Source: Rhododendron vialii
Taxonomy: Eukaryota; Streptophyta; Magnoliopsida; Ericales; Ericaceae
Direction: 5' to 3'
Assembly (NCBI RefSeq): GCF_030253575.1
Contig: NC_080564.1
Location: 7,050,501-7,114,500 of the forward strand
DNA length: 64,000 nt
The position numbers and the translations under genes are program-made. Below are positions 45,472 through 56,823 of this stretch, piece after piece; positions within the stretch are counted from its first letter, which is position 1, and every line of letters begins with the position of its first letter. The notes under the pieces are model-generated. The model was not told where the DNA came from. It ran no database searches and worked only from the letters and a program-made list of their open reading frames with translations.

Positions 45472-48400
45472 CTACAACTCCAAAATGTGGCAATTCCTAA
45501 TAAAATCATTGGAGTAGTTAATGTACTTGGTCCAAAAAGGACGGAGATGCTCAAAGCCTATCTGAAGCCATGGTTTTAATTGGCCATTGTAGTGGATAAC
45601 AGCAGCCTTTTTCACACTCTCAATGTTGGTTTTGTTCTGGTAGCCCAGACCTAGCAAATGCCAAGACGGGTCGATTGCTTGAACATGACCTTTGAATGCA
45701 ACCAAAGCTGGTGGTAAAGTACCCAGCTTCCACATAGTCATGTTTGACTTCAGATTCTGCAAAGATCGAGTACCATTAAGAAATCAGAGCTTATGAGTAT
45801 GTTCATTACATAATTATTCATGACAAAAATCTAGGTACTCATCAATAGTAAAAGTCCATAGAGGAAAATTGCAATGAAACTTTGAAGAGGAAAACTTTCA
45901 ACATGATTCATAATCAGAATACAGTGACTTCGCCAAAATCATGATGGGCATGTGCTTATTTGTCTAGCTAAATGAGCTGCAGGCCACAGTGTCTACCACA
46001 GGCGCCCATAAAATGATCATTGGAGAGCTAGGCGCCTATAAAATGATCATGGAGAGCGACTGTAAGAAAATGATTTTTTCATTAGACTCTATTGAAAATT
46101 TGAAACAACGTGACACAATTAGAAAAGGACAGGAATTACAAAAATAAGAGTTAAATTATGACAAAAAAACATCCTCTGTCCGGTTCTCAGACTTGAGCCA
46201 AAATAGGAGAATAGAGGACAAACATATCTGCAGAAGTCTGACAGAAATCCAAATTACAAGAGATTACCTCCTTCAACCAGGTGTGATAAGTGTCTCTTAT
46301 GTTTGAATTCCTCCATGCACGTAAATCAAAAACATTCATCCCATAAGCCCATGCGCATTCATCAGGGTTCAAATTCTTTTCTATGAGAGGATGTGAGAAA
46401 TTGAAGTAGTTCCTGAACCTCTTAGACATTACCCACTCATCTTCACCTTTGCAGGTTTCTACAGCACCATTAACCTTTCCACCAAGGTCAATTTCCCAGA
46501 GTGGAGAGAGGTCACGCTGAATTACAACATCATCGTCTAAAAAAACCACTTTGTCAAGATTTGGAAATAGCTGCATAGCACAAATAGGAAACATTGTCAG
46601 CACCTTCTCCCAAAGAGGGCGGTGGTTCAGAGTGGGCGTCTGGGAGACAATATATAAAAGTTCATTGTAAGCTTCTCTACACTACAATTTAGGTCAGGAG
46701 GCCCATTGCTTGGAGGTGCTAATGTCCAAGGTGGGACAAGCTCTAACAAATTAGCCGACATTGTGAATTGAAATTGTGTTTCATCAAAAACGTGAATTGA
46801 ATTGCAAGGGTTCAGTCGAATCTTCAAGCTATACGAATTTCGGAAATATATGCATTTAGATTCAAAACAATGTAAAATTTTATTTTGAATGATAATGTAG
46901 TGATGTAGTCTATAGATAAGAAGCTTGCTTATGGGGTAAGATATGTGGTCTGAGGAATTGAGCTCCACCATGACTTATAATCCTATATAACAGTTGTGTT
47001 ACGACATAGGAGTATGAATTAGAGGAAACAAGAATCCAAATCATAAATTTTGAAAACTAAGCATTCAGATAGGATATCATACTCAACAACATTCATAACT
47101 TGTTATACAGCTATGGTTAAGAAAAGTAATAATTTATCATACAAACATTAAGTCCATCTGATTTGGCTTGTATCCGAATAACTAATGTTTATTTTGTCAC
47201 AATGGATAGATTTACATCCCATAAAGCATGGATACATATTCACAGTAGGAAATGGTGTAGCCGTGTAGGTAGATCATATTAGCATTCAGAAAATAAGTTG
47301 TCCAATGAGAGGTCATGTGCAAATAGCCGGAACGAGAGCGTAGGATGGAGGGAGGGAGAGGAAGAGAGCTTTCTTCAACCACAATTTAATCCTGGTTTGA
47401 AACATGAATCCTCAAATACACTGGCTTTCAATCAAGCACGGCAAGGATTTTATTTCTTATTGCTTCGAAAATGACACAGACGACAGTGTATTGAAATAAG
47501 ACAGAAAATCACCTCTGGCAAATAAATGCGAAGATGGTTAAGCAGTGAAATGTACTTTGGGCTTCTAGCCTGCAATTTTGAAGCAAAAATCTGTGGAGTC
47601 GTGTCACTGAGGTTAGCCCCAGCAATATGATTCCCATGGTAGTAGTTCCGAATAGCATAATGGTTTTCTACAGCTTCTAGCACTGGTATATTCTCTCTTG
47701 TCAACCAGTCAAACTGATGAACACCTTTTACTTCAACAATAGCTGGAGAGATAGGATTCAGGGCAAACCACGAATGCATGCCCGCATATGTTTTCTTGTC
47801 AGTTATGACATGGAAAACTATCTTTTCCGGTTTTAGAGATGACTGTACAGTAGACGTGACTACAACTGAAGCTGCTAGAATGTTGTCGGATGACAAAACA
47901 AAGTGATAGTATGAGTTATCGGAAAGCGAAGGGAGTAGTTCGGGTGAAGGTAACTGCCGGCGGGCGTGAGCATTAGAGGAATACTCATCCGTCAAACGCA
48001 GAGAGAGGCAGTGGATCCCTTTAGGAACGGCACTTGAAGCAAAATGTTTGTTCATTAGTTCTGCGAATTTTGACTCCCGGATCTCCCTTTCAGATCTCTC
48101 CATCTGTGCAAGACCAAATACACTTTAGCTGAAATAACAGGTGCAAAACATAGTAGAGCTGACTTAGTCCAGAGGAGAATAATAAAAAAATGCATTGTTT
48201 TAACATTTTGCTCTCTTCTGCACATGTGGAGTGATATGCCCTCAAACAAGTCATGCTGAGGAAACTATCCCAATGGATATGGTCTCCACATATTGCAAGA
48301 ACCAAAATTTGGTTACATGGTTTATATAAACAGGTAGACAGAAGTTTGCATTTCCTCCTAACAAAATTTGGAAAGTTGGGTGCATAGTTCTTGAATACAT

Positions 48401-50012
48401 ATTTAGTCGCAGTTGTTTTATATATTCACAATGTCCACATTATTCTCCTTTACTTTCCAATCCACTAATTATATAAAAGTAATTCTATCGTTTTCCATAG
48501 GAATCTACAGGTAAGAATATAATGCCAATTTTTTCTACACTTCCTTCGGTCCTTGTCCTAATTTTTACTAACATGATGGTTCCATATGTCCATGTCGTAT
48601 TCGTGTCTGGTGTTCGCATCCGTGCTTCTTGGATAAAATGAAATCACAAGCATAACTACAAAATTGCATTAATTTCTGTCTAATACACCACATACCATTC
48701 CCTTTACAACCAAAGCAAAGTCCTTCGCACTGAATTTGTTCTTTTTCATTTCAGAGACAAGTTGATTAAATGACTCAGGAAGCTTCATGCCATCGGGGAT
48801 TTCCACGCTGCTGACTTGATTGAGGATTTTGTGAAAATCTTTAACCAACTTCTGCTGCAATACCATCAGGATGAAGATTCAGTTTAAAAACACCTTGAGG
48901 GAGAGCATTTGATTTCAAATGAAAAATAAGAATGATACAAAATATATCAATTTTGTACTGCGTAATTTGACGACTACATATGAATTGAGGGAATAGCAAT
49001 GTTAATTACCCCTGAATTATCAACCCTACCAAGAAACCTTGGTCCGAACCGCCTGCCTAAACAACCTGGAAGAAAGAAAAGAATGAAACGATTGGTCACT
49101 TCTTTATAACAAACATATACGCAACGGTAGGAATCAAAAAGCAACCATCCAAAGACAGCAAAACAATATGGGATAATAATCAAAAAGCAACTTTTGATTT
49201 TTATGTGTATTTTCTTTGCATTTTTTTTCTCTTCAAATCATTTCCCTTTGCTCAAACCAAACTAAAATGTATCCAATACTCTGACATTGCGATCTTTTCA
49301 CGGCCACATAATAGAATAATAATCAAACCATATTTTTTGGATAACTTAGTTGTCCTACCACCTTACGCGCACCTGACTAATCCTAGGGGACCAATCCCAC
49401 TGCCTACCAGCTTATGTGCAGCTGGACTAATCTTGGGAGACCAACCCCACCGTCCACCACTAGCGAGGCTCAATTATAGCCACGGCAAAGCCTGGTTGGA
49501 CTATACAAGAAAATGCAATAAAATGAAGCGATGTTGTAATATCAAAAAGGCCGACCAATCCCACTATCCACTAGCAAGGCCCAATTATAGCCGGGGTAAA
49601 GCCCGTTTGGACTATGCGATCAACATAACGAACGCAACATAGATCTACGTGATAAAATCGCAAGCAAATCATAACGCAGGGATACAATCAACGTTCCAAA
49701 TGGCAAGCGGAATCACAATCACGCAACGGAATCTTAAAATACGATAAAATGCGGGAAAAAAATGCGAAGCGATTTTTTGTATGTATGATTACCGAAAGAG
49801 GAGCACTTGTTGACACCTTCGAGGGTAACGACGGCGGTGAGAATGAAGACGAAGGGCAGGAGGAAAGCCAAGATGAGGATGGTGTGGAAGAGCGTACGAT
49901 AAGAGATGTGGGGAGGCGCGACCTTGATCTTCATCAAGTCATTACTAAAGCCATTTTCGCTGTTGCTCGATATCGTTATGCTTCTCATGCTAGGTGAGAA
50001 GTGAAGCTGCAT
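45472..50012 (-). CDS. GAUT13: Galacturonosyltransferase GAUT13/14-type (GT8, Golgi)
   Basis: Type II Golgi glycosyltransferase that builds homogalacturonan from UDP-galacturonate. Six exons, all in phase with GT-AG borders: 49793-50012, 49010-49065, 48696-48854, 47513-48103, 46268-46570, 45472-45756. The product is 537 residues, close to the family's ~533. A short cytosolic tail (MQLHFSPSMRSITISS) is followed by a signal anchor at about 41-63 (FHTILILAFLLPFVFILTAV) and a stem with CLGRRFGPRFLGRVD. The GT8 domain has the metal-binding DDD at 354-356 (VVFLDDDVVIQRDLSPLWE), LGGKVNGAVETC, CAWAYGMNVFDLRAW and the HYNG-QLKPWL motif at 498-507. No lesion. GAUT13 and GAUT14 are close paralogues, so the symbol is provisional. 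The 5'UTR above 50013 carries a CT repeat. Confidence 0.93.
49440..49615. repeat. Imperfect direct duplication in GAUT intron 1
   Basis: About 65 bases at 49440-49505 (GACCAACCCCACCGTCCACC...GGACTATACAAG) recur at 49552-49615 (GACCAATCCCACTATCCACT...GGACTATGC). Shared phrases are GGCCCAATTATAGCC-like and GGTAAAGCC-like. Confidence 0.7.
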
Positions 50013-50303
50013 CGTCGTAGATTCTGCACCTTCTTGGTCGAGAAAACCCTAAAGGAATAATCACGTGGCCAATTCTCCTCCTCTTGTTCTACTAATAAAC
50101 CCGCCCCCAGATTTCTCACCATCAGATCCACCACAACTGCAGCAGCAAATTGAAGAGGAGAATTCTGTTGAATAATCGGCTGTTTGGAGCCTTGGCATTG
50201 GGTTGGAGATTCACCGGATTAATGTTCTGTATCTATAGCTGAATCGAATAGGCTGGGAAGGATCAATGAATCGGAGTATCTCTCTCCATGGATCGGAACA
50301 GTG

Positions 50304-50343
<40 letters not shown>

Positions 50344-50640
50344 TGTTTTACTTGCCTTTTGTTGTGCAAATTGCTATTGATTTGGTCGATCAATATTCAA
50401 TACGAGGAGTATTTTTTTCTAATTTTACTGTGTGAAATCAACAATATTGATTTGTTGAGTCAAAATCATGTTGGAGAGAGAGAGGGAGAGAGGTAAGAGG
50501 AGAGAGAAAGAGGGAGGGAAAATGAATTAGACGGAAGCACATTAGTTTAGAGAGAGAAAAACATGATTACGGGGGTAATTTGGAGGAGAGAGAGAGAGAG
50601 AATGAACGAATGGGAGAGAAATTTGGAGCCTAAATTGAGC
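50013..50640 (-). promoter_or_regulatory. GAUT promoter/5'UTR with GA/CT repeats
   Basis: Minus-strand leader rich in CT, including a (GA)16 run at 50308-50341 and shorter GAGAG tracts to 50605. Such CT-rich leaders are common in plant core promoters. No TATA position is asserted. Confidence 0.4.
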
Positions 50641-50935
50641 CGTTTTCCTACATTCAAGGGGGAAAGGCATTTGGAGGAGATTACGTTAGCTATGATTGTT
50701 TTTTTGAAAGTTTGATTTGAGATTTAAATATTAAGTGGAGTACTACTATACTACTAAGATAATCCTGTTGGGCTTAGGGATAGGAGGAGATCAAGCGGAT
50801 GATTAGTACGTATTTACTTATATTATTGATGAACAAATAAATTGCCCTGGTCGTTGAGGAATTCAATGTTTAAAAATTCTGCTACACTAATTAACACTCC
50901 TACGGTTTCCTACCCTGGGTTTGTTACGGAAAGTC

Positions 50936-51300
50936 TATCCATACAGACATTTTCATGTACAGATTGTGCACGAATTTTTTTGTGGGGCCCACCACGGGTT
51001 ATACACAAACGATTTGAGCCGTTTATTAAATGTAAAACACTTTTTCGATAGTTCTCGTAAAAAAATCAGCTCAATTTGATACTTATAGGTATTTGATTCA
51101 ATCATTTCACATTTCACTATTTTGAAATCTCAATGAAAAGTTAGATGTTTGAATTGAGAACCTATAACTATCGGATTGACTTGATTTTTCACGAGAACCA
51201 ATGTTAAAGTGTTTTGCATTTAATGAACGGCTCGGATCATTTATGTGGAACTCGTGGTGGATCCCATAAAAAATTTGTACACTTTTATCTGTATAGGTAG
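50936..51300. mobile_element. Fold-back MITE (~365 bp)
   Basis: CTATCCATACAGAC...GATTTGAGCCGTTTATTAAA at the left is inverted relative to TTTAATGAACGGCTCGGATC...CTGTATAGG at the right, with matching AAAACACTTT and GTTCTCGT blocks. The arms are about 160 bases. Confidence 0.78.
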
Positions 51301-51451
51301 CAGCTCTCGTTTGTTATTCAAGGGCAGGGCATATTCTCCCGTCAATTGTCTTTTTATTTTTATATATAATTCAAGTGCCAGGCCAGGTCTCCATTCAATG
51401 GACCGAGGGCTATGCTGCCCCTAGTGAGGGACGGCATCTGTTATCTGGGTC

Positions 51452-51745
51452 GAGCAGGGCCTTCTCCGGTTTAGTTTCAATAATCGAAAACGTTAACTTC
51501 TTAGATCTCGTCGAGTAAAATAATTTTGTAAAAAATCAGCTCCATCGAATATCATTAAGTGCCTCATTGAAACATTTTTATCATGAAAAAATGGATTCGA
51601 AACACTGAATCAAATCCATTTGAACCTATTATTGACAAGTTATATTTGTTCCAATCAAGCACTTAATGATATCCGATCAAGTTAACCTTTACGAAGTAAA
51701 CGTTTTCGATCGTTGGAACGAGATCGGAGGGCTCGGAGAGGACAG
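51452..51745. mobile_element. Fold-back MITE (~295 bp)
   Basis: AATCGAAAACGTTAACTTC...ATATCATTAAGTGCCTCATTG at the left is the inverse of CAATCAAGCACTTAATGATA...GAAGTAAACGTTTTCGATCG at the right. Confidence 0.72.
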
Positions 51746-52871
51746 CAGAGCCCCCCGTTCCCCATTCAATTGTTGTTAATGTTTAGATACTCGAAAAAAT
51801 TTAAGGAATTTGATAGGATACATGAAATATGATATATGAAAGTGTCAAAAAAAAAAAATTAGACCATTTAAGACTCAACAAGGTGAAATGAGGTTTTGTT
51901 TATTTATATTTCATGTCCAATTGAGGTTTGGCATTTTGTGGGCCATCAATCATGCCATTCTGGAGAAAACGTAGCATTAGGTTTTCCCTAATTTTTGCCA
52001 TGAAACAGCTTTTAATATAATGTTGGTGCACCGTCCACCTCTCTGCGAAACAAATACTATGCAAGCACAGAAATGGTCACATGAAAGCAATGTGAATCAG
52101 GCTTATCTGAAATAGATATTCAGAGTGTGACCGTTTATTTATTTTGAGACAAATGTGAATTGAGTCGAACAGACATCAATGGCAAATCAACTTGCAAATA
52201 GACGTCGATGATAAAATCCCTCTTTTTTTTATATATATATATATATTAATAATACTGTATACATCGATTTTTCAATAGAAAAGAATGGTACATACCCATG
52301 GTACAAGGCATGGACAGTATTTGTCGAAACATAGAAGTACATATCATAAAATGAGACAGTGGTAGGTTCTATTTTTTTATCCCGTAAAAACCATACAAGT
52401 AGTCATCGCACGAGAATATATGATTTTTTTTTTTATTTTCTTGGGATGGTACAAGAAGATATGATTTGTTTGTTTTTACACAACACTGATTTATCTTTGC
52501 TCACATTGATGTTTGATAAGTGAGAACGCATGATATTGGTATCGACAAAAAGTTTCATTGAACGATGAGCCTTAACAACTCATGAGGATCCTTTGTTGCA
52601 ACTGTTCAAGCCTATGAACCGTGTAATTTGTATTTGACTCTTTTTTTTCTTTTCTTTTTATTATCAATATAAAAACAACTCACGAGGGATTACAAAAATC
52701 TGCGTTCAGGCTTAAAAAAAAAAAAAAAAAAAAAAACAGAGTCCACTGTGCCGACCCACCTAAGAGCATATGTTGTATTGAAAAAGGCAATGCACATGCC
52801 TTGTACCTCTCAAACAAAAAAATAGGAGGCAGGTTTGAAAGAAAACTTTCATCAGTGGATTGCTCATTGTA

Positions 52872-52943
52872 GGTCTGTTAATGGGCCGGATTCGATTCGG
52901 ATCCAATAATTTCGAATCGGATCCGACCCATTGACAGGCCTAA
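52872..52943. mobile_element. 72-bp MULE-like mini-MITE with 9-bp TSD
   Basis: The ends GGTCTGTTAATGGGCCGGAT and (from the right) GGCCTGTCAATGGGTCGGAT pair. CTCATTGTA flanks both sides (52863-52871 and 52944-52952). Confidence 0.75.
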
Positions 52944-53592
52944 CTCATTGTAAAGCTGGTCACATAGCCGAACGAGAGGTTCCTGTAGTGCGCATACTAG
53001 GAATCGAATTCCTTGTTCAACTCTTAACGCCCTACGGATCTTAGAAACTAGGATCACAGAAAGCGCAAGCAAACAGAAATAGTGTGTAACAAACAAAAAA
53101 AAAAGAACACAAGATTTACGTGGAAAATCTCAACGCGAGAAAAAACTACGGGAGTCATACCAGTCCACTATAAAATCGAATCAAAAGTACTACAAGTCTT
53201 CTCGCAATCTCTCAGTATGCGTAATCGATTTTTTATCATCGTGATAAGAACCGATTAGTTTGCAAATTACCCTACAAGTGGGCTATATAATTTCACTCTC
53301 TACAGGTTATACTGTCCCAATCTGATTTTTATTTTTTCCCTTATCCGCAAAAATGCCTAAAAGACTTGCAAAGAAACTTCCTTCTGGAGAGGCAAAGGGG
53401 GAGCAACAATCCAACTACAGGGGGAGAATTTTAAAGCCTCCATCAGTACCTTCAAAACTGTATTTATTTATTTTTTTGCTAAATTAAAAGCAGTTGTGAT
53501 AAACGCAGCTCGACTATTAAAGTATCAAAATCCAAAATTAACCTACTATATTCTTTGATTTCCTTGTGCCCTCATTTTGTGCCGTCGAGAGA

Positions 53593-53698
53593 GGTTTGAG
53601 ACGAGACGCGAGACGAAGATGTGGTGTGGTTTGAGACGAAGACGTGAGACAAAGATGTGACGTGGTTCAGGACAAGATGCGAGACGAAGATGTGGCGT
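53593..53698. repeat. 35/36-bp tandem repeat, 3 copies
   Basis: Units begin at 53593, 53628 and 53664 (GGTT..GAGACGA/AGACG.GAGACGAAGATGTGG-like). Confidence 0.8.
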
Positions 53699-54904
53699 GG
53701 TTCGATTTATGACTTATGTGACATAAATGAACGGAGACCCAATAAGGTTATATTGAAGTATTTAATGATTCAAGTCGTTAAGTTTGTAACCTTCCATGTA
53801 TATATCGTTCATAGCAAAAATCAAGCCGATCAGACAACATTGAAGGCTTCATTGAATAGTACTGTATTTGTTTTAAGAAGAATAGATGGTCAGAGATTTG
53901 ATAATCTATTTCTTTGAGACAAACGTGGTGGTTCGTTTGTTCGAATAGAAATCAACAGCCAATCTATTTTAATCTTTCGCAAGAAGTGCATATTGAGACC
54001 TTGAAAACAAATAGCATAGATCACCAGACGGAACCATCGCAGGTCTCACTTTTATGGAGTATTACATGAAAAATCATATGCGAATTATAATCACATGAGA
54101 GGATCTTCATTCGCGACACCCATTTATGTACGCTCACATTGATGCTTGAAAACACGTAAATATTGGTATCGACAAAAAAATTACACAGAACTAGAACCTT
54201 AACAACTCACGAGGGATTACCTAAACCTGCATTTCAGATCTCAGTGGTTGTTTTCAAAATCTAATCGCATGGCGATTGGTGAAATGTGTGTTGGGTGCCT
54301 TATCAGCAGCAGTAATAGACATACACAGTTTTAAAGTCCGACTTAGCTTCAAAGCACGCAATGCTTGGACACCGTCAGGGCTCAGAACACAAATTGCAGA
54401 TGAAGGGGGAAAAGTGGGAAAAACATTGGAACTGCAGATATCCAAGATTCAAATGACATCAAAACCCACCCTAAAGGAACAGGTCACCCATCAATCACAC
54501 AAACAAACCTTTCGTGGAAAGGTTACAAGTTAGTACAAGATTTGCAAAAGAAACAATTCGGAACACAAATTGCGTAACAGAACAACTTACTTTTCAAACC
54601 CAACAGCCGCAGAAAAGGTTTGCATTAGTCGAAACCAAACACCTGTGAAGACCGATGATACCCTCCAATTCTTTGGACCAGTTTGGTTCATTGCAGAGAA
54701 AACACTTTGGTCCCGGCCCACTAGACTCAAATGATCTGAACTAGTCCATAAAAACTGGAGGAGATCCTCCCAGTCTAAACGCTATGTATCACATGCTTCA
54801 GAGCGCAAAACGAAAAAAATCCTCATTTTCGTACCGATAGTGTCCACTCATCCCATATATGTCTCCCGCTCTCAAATTCCTTCTAGGATTTTTTCCCCCA
54901 TCAA

Positions 54905-56823
54905 TTATTCAACTATTTTAAGAGACTTCCTGTTCTTCATCAAATCAGCTCTAGATTCCATCTTCACAGGATGGGGAGTAGAAAATGTGAACTCCTCATT
55001 TTCGCCCTGATAGTGTCCAATAACTTCATAGCTATCTTCATCTCTCAAATTCCTTCTAGGGTTTCTTCCGCCATCACTACTTTGAGGGGACCCTCCATCC
55101 TCCGAATTCACTTCTTCATCAGCCTCATTCCCCTTGGGTAAAACCCTAATTTCCTCAACCCCTCTACAGAGATTGTCCAAAATCTCTATCTCATTATCAG
55201 CTGAATCACTCCCGTCACTGCTATTAGTATCTCCCGTTGAAATTGGTTCACGGGTAGTTGTAAAAACATTGTAAACATTCCCATTTTCCGCAAAGCTCAC
55301 ACTTTTCTTAACTTTGGCTGGGGTCTTCACAAACCCCCCATTTCTATTGTGGGAATAACCAGCCTTACCATTGACAGGAATTCTAGGGTTTTCAACCTCG
55401 ATGCCTTCTTCATCATCACGATCATAATCGGAATCCACAGAAAACCCATGAATTTTCTCAACGCGGCCGCCCGATTTTTTCTCCCCCAAAACTCTCTCAT
55501 CAGCATACATAACCCTAATCTTGTTACCACCAGTCCTTCTGTATCTTGTATTCTTCAATGCTAGACTCGAAATTTCACATCTTTTGACCGCTACCTCGTC
55601 AATTAACTCCATAAATCGAATAATCTCTCTGATAATTGATCTTTTCCCATCCCTAATCATCGGATCACCACCCTGCAATCAAACCCACCTCAGATCTCCC
55701 ATAAGGTAACACAACTTAGCCCCTTTGGATCTTGAGAAATGGTGTGATAACAAAAGGGAAGGAGCCAATCAAAAAGTATCATTTTTGTTCTCTTCCTCTC
55801 CATTTCTCACCAAATTACTCAATCCAAATGAGTGATTTGGAAAGAGACTCTAATCCTTCCTTTTCTTTTCTTCAAATCCCTAAATCCAAAGGGGCCATGG
55901 ACCACACTTCAAAATTGTTTAAAAACGCTGATAAGATAACTGCAAAAATCTAATCTTCGATTAATTCCTTTAAAAAGTATCATTTTTGTACCATTCTCTC
56001 CGTTTCTCACCAAATAACTCAATCCAAACGAGTGATTTGGCAAGACACTCTAATTCTTTCTTTTCTTTTCTTTTCTTAAAATGCCTCAATCCAAAGGGGC
56101 TATGGAACCACCCTTCAAAATTGTTTAAGAACACTGATAAGATAATTGCAAAAAAAATCTAAAACTTGGATCAGTTCCTTTACGCATAGGTCTATATAAA
56201 ATGCACGCAATGGGTTATAAAAGGATGATAGTTATTACCTGGATAGAGTCCAGTTTGAGGAGCAAGTTCGCGGCGCGGCGAGAGATCGCCTGAGAATCAA
56301 ACTGGGTGTCCTGATTTAACGACGTTTTGAGGGCGTTGAGAGCTGATTTGACGGCGGCGAGGTCTTTGAGCTGCCGTAGTGTTCGGGATCTGCGAACAAG
56401 GAACGCTCTGAAGTGGGTTTGGATGGTACGTGCGGCGGCGTCGCGGAGGGAACGAGAAGACGGTGGGTTCGAGTTAAAAGAGTACTGGCGGCGGAGGAGG
56501 GAGGATTCGAGGGTGGCGATGCGGCGGAGGAGGGAAGAGACGGTGGGTTGAAAGTCTCGGTGGGTTTGCTGTGGTGGGTGATGTGGGGTCTGGTGAGGGT
56601 TGTGGTGGGGGAAGGGATCGTGAAGTGGGTTGAGGTGGGGAGAGTGGTGGTGGGGTTGTGGTGGAGGGGGGTGGTGGTGGAAATGAGAGGGTGGGGAGTG
56701 GAGATGTGGGTCTGGTGGTGGAGGAGGGGTGTAGTAAGTGGAGTAGTGGCAGCAACAATAGGAGGTGGCGGCGGCGGCGGGCGGCGGGCAGTGGTGGTGC
56801 TGGTGGTGCTGGTGGGAGGCCAT
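54905..56823 (-). CDS. BAG8: BAG-domain/IQ-motif co-chaperone, BAG8-type
   Basis: Two exons, 56239-56823 and 54905-55672, in phase, giving 450 residues. The N-terminus is a His/Pro-rich tract (residues 1-90). An IQ motif follows at about 130-146 (AARTIQTHFRAFLVRRSR), the calmodulin-binding part. The BAG helices run from there across the junction (LKDLAAVKSALNALKTSL, RRAANLLLKLDSIQ, then GKRSIIREIIRFMELIDEV). The BAG domain binds the Hsp70 ATPase domain and promotes nucleotide exchange. The C-terminal half is acidic and likely disordered (VKKSVSFAENGNVYNVF, SSDGSDSADNEIEILDNL). The layout matches plant BAG8, annotated as chloroplastic in Arabidopsis, though no clear transit peptide is visible here. 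No lesions. The intron carries a 201-bp tandem duplication. Confidence 0.85.
55771..56181. repeat. ~201-bp tandem duplication inside the BAG8 intron
   Basis: AAAAAGTATCATTTTTGT starts both copies (55771 and 55972). Each continues through CTCACCAAAT.ACTCAATCCA, GAGTGATTTGG, CAAAGGGGC.ATGG and AAAATTGTTTAA. It makes up most of the 566-base intron. Confidence 0.85.

Larger units (their letters stand above)
50641..54904. other. Intergenic repeat region, no gene recognised
   Basis: Supported contents: two fold-back elements (50936-51300 and about 51452-51745), a 72-bp MITE (52872-52943) and a 35-bp tandem (53593-53698). Short stretches near 53085-53170 (AGATTTACGTGGAAAATCTC) resemble decayed copia LTR. 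No ORF with protein similarity. Confidence 0.5.
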
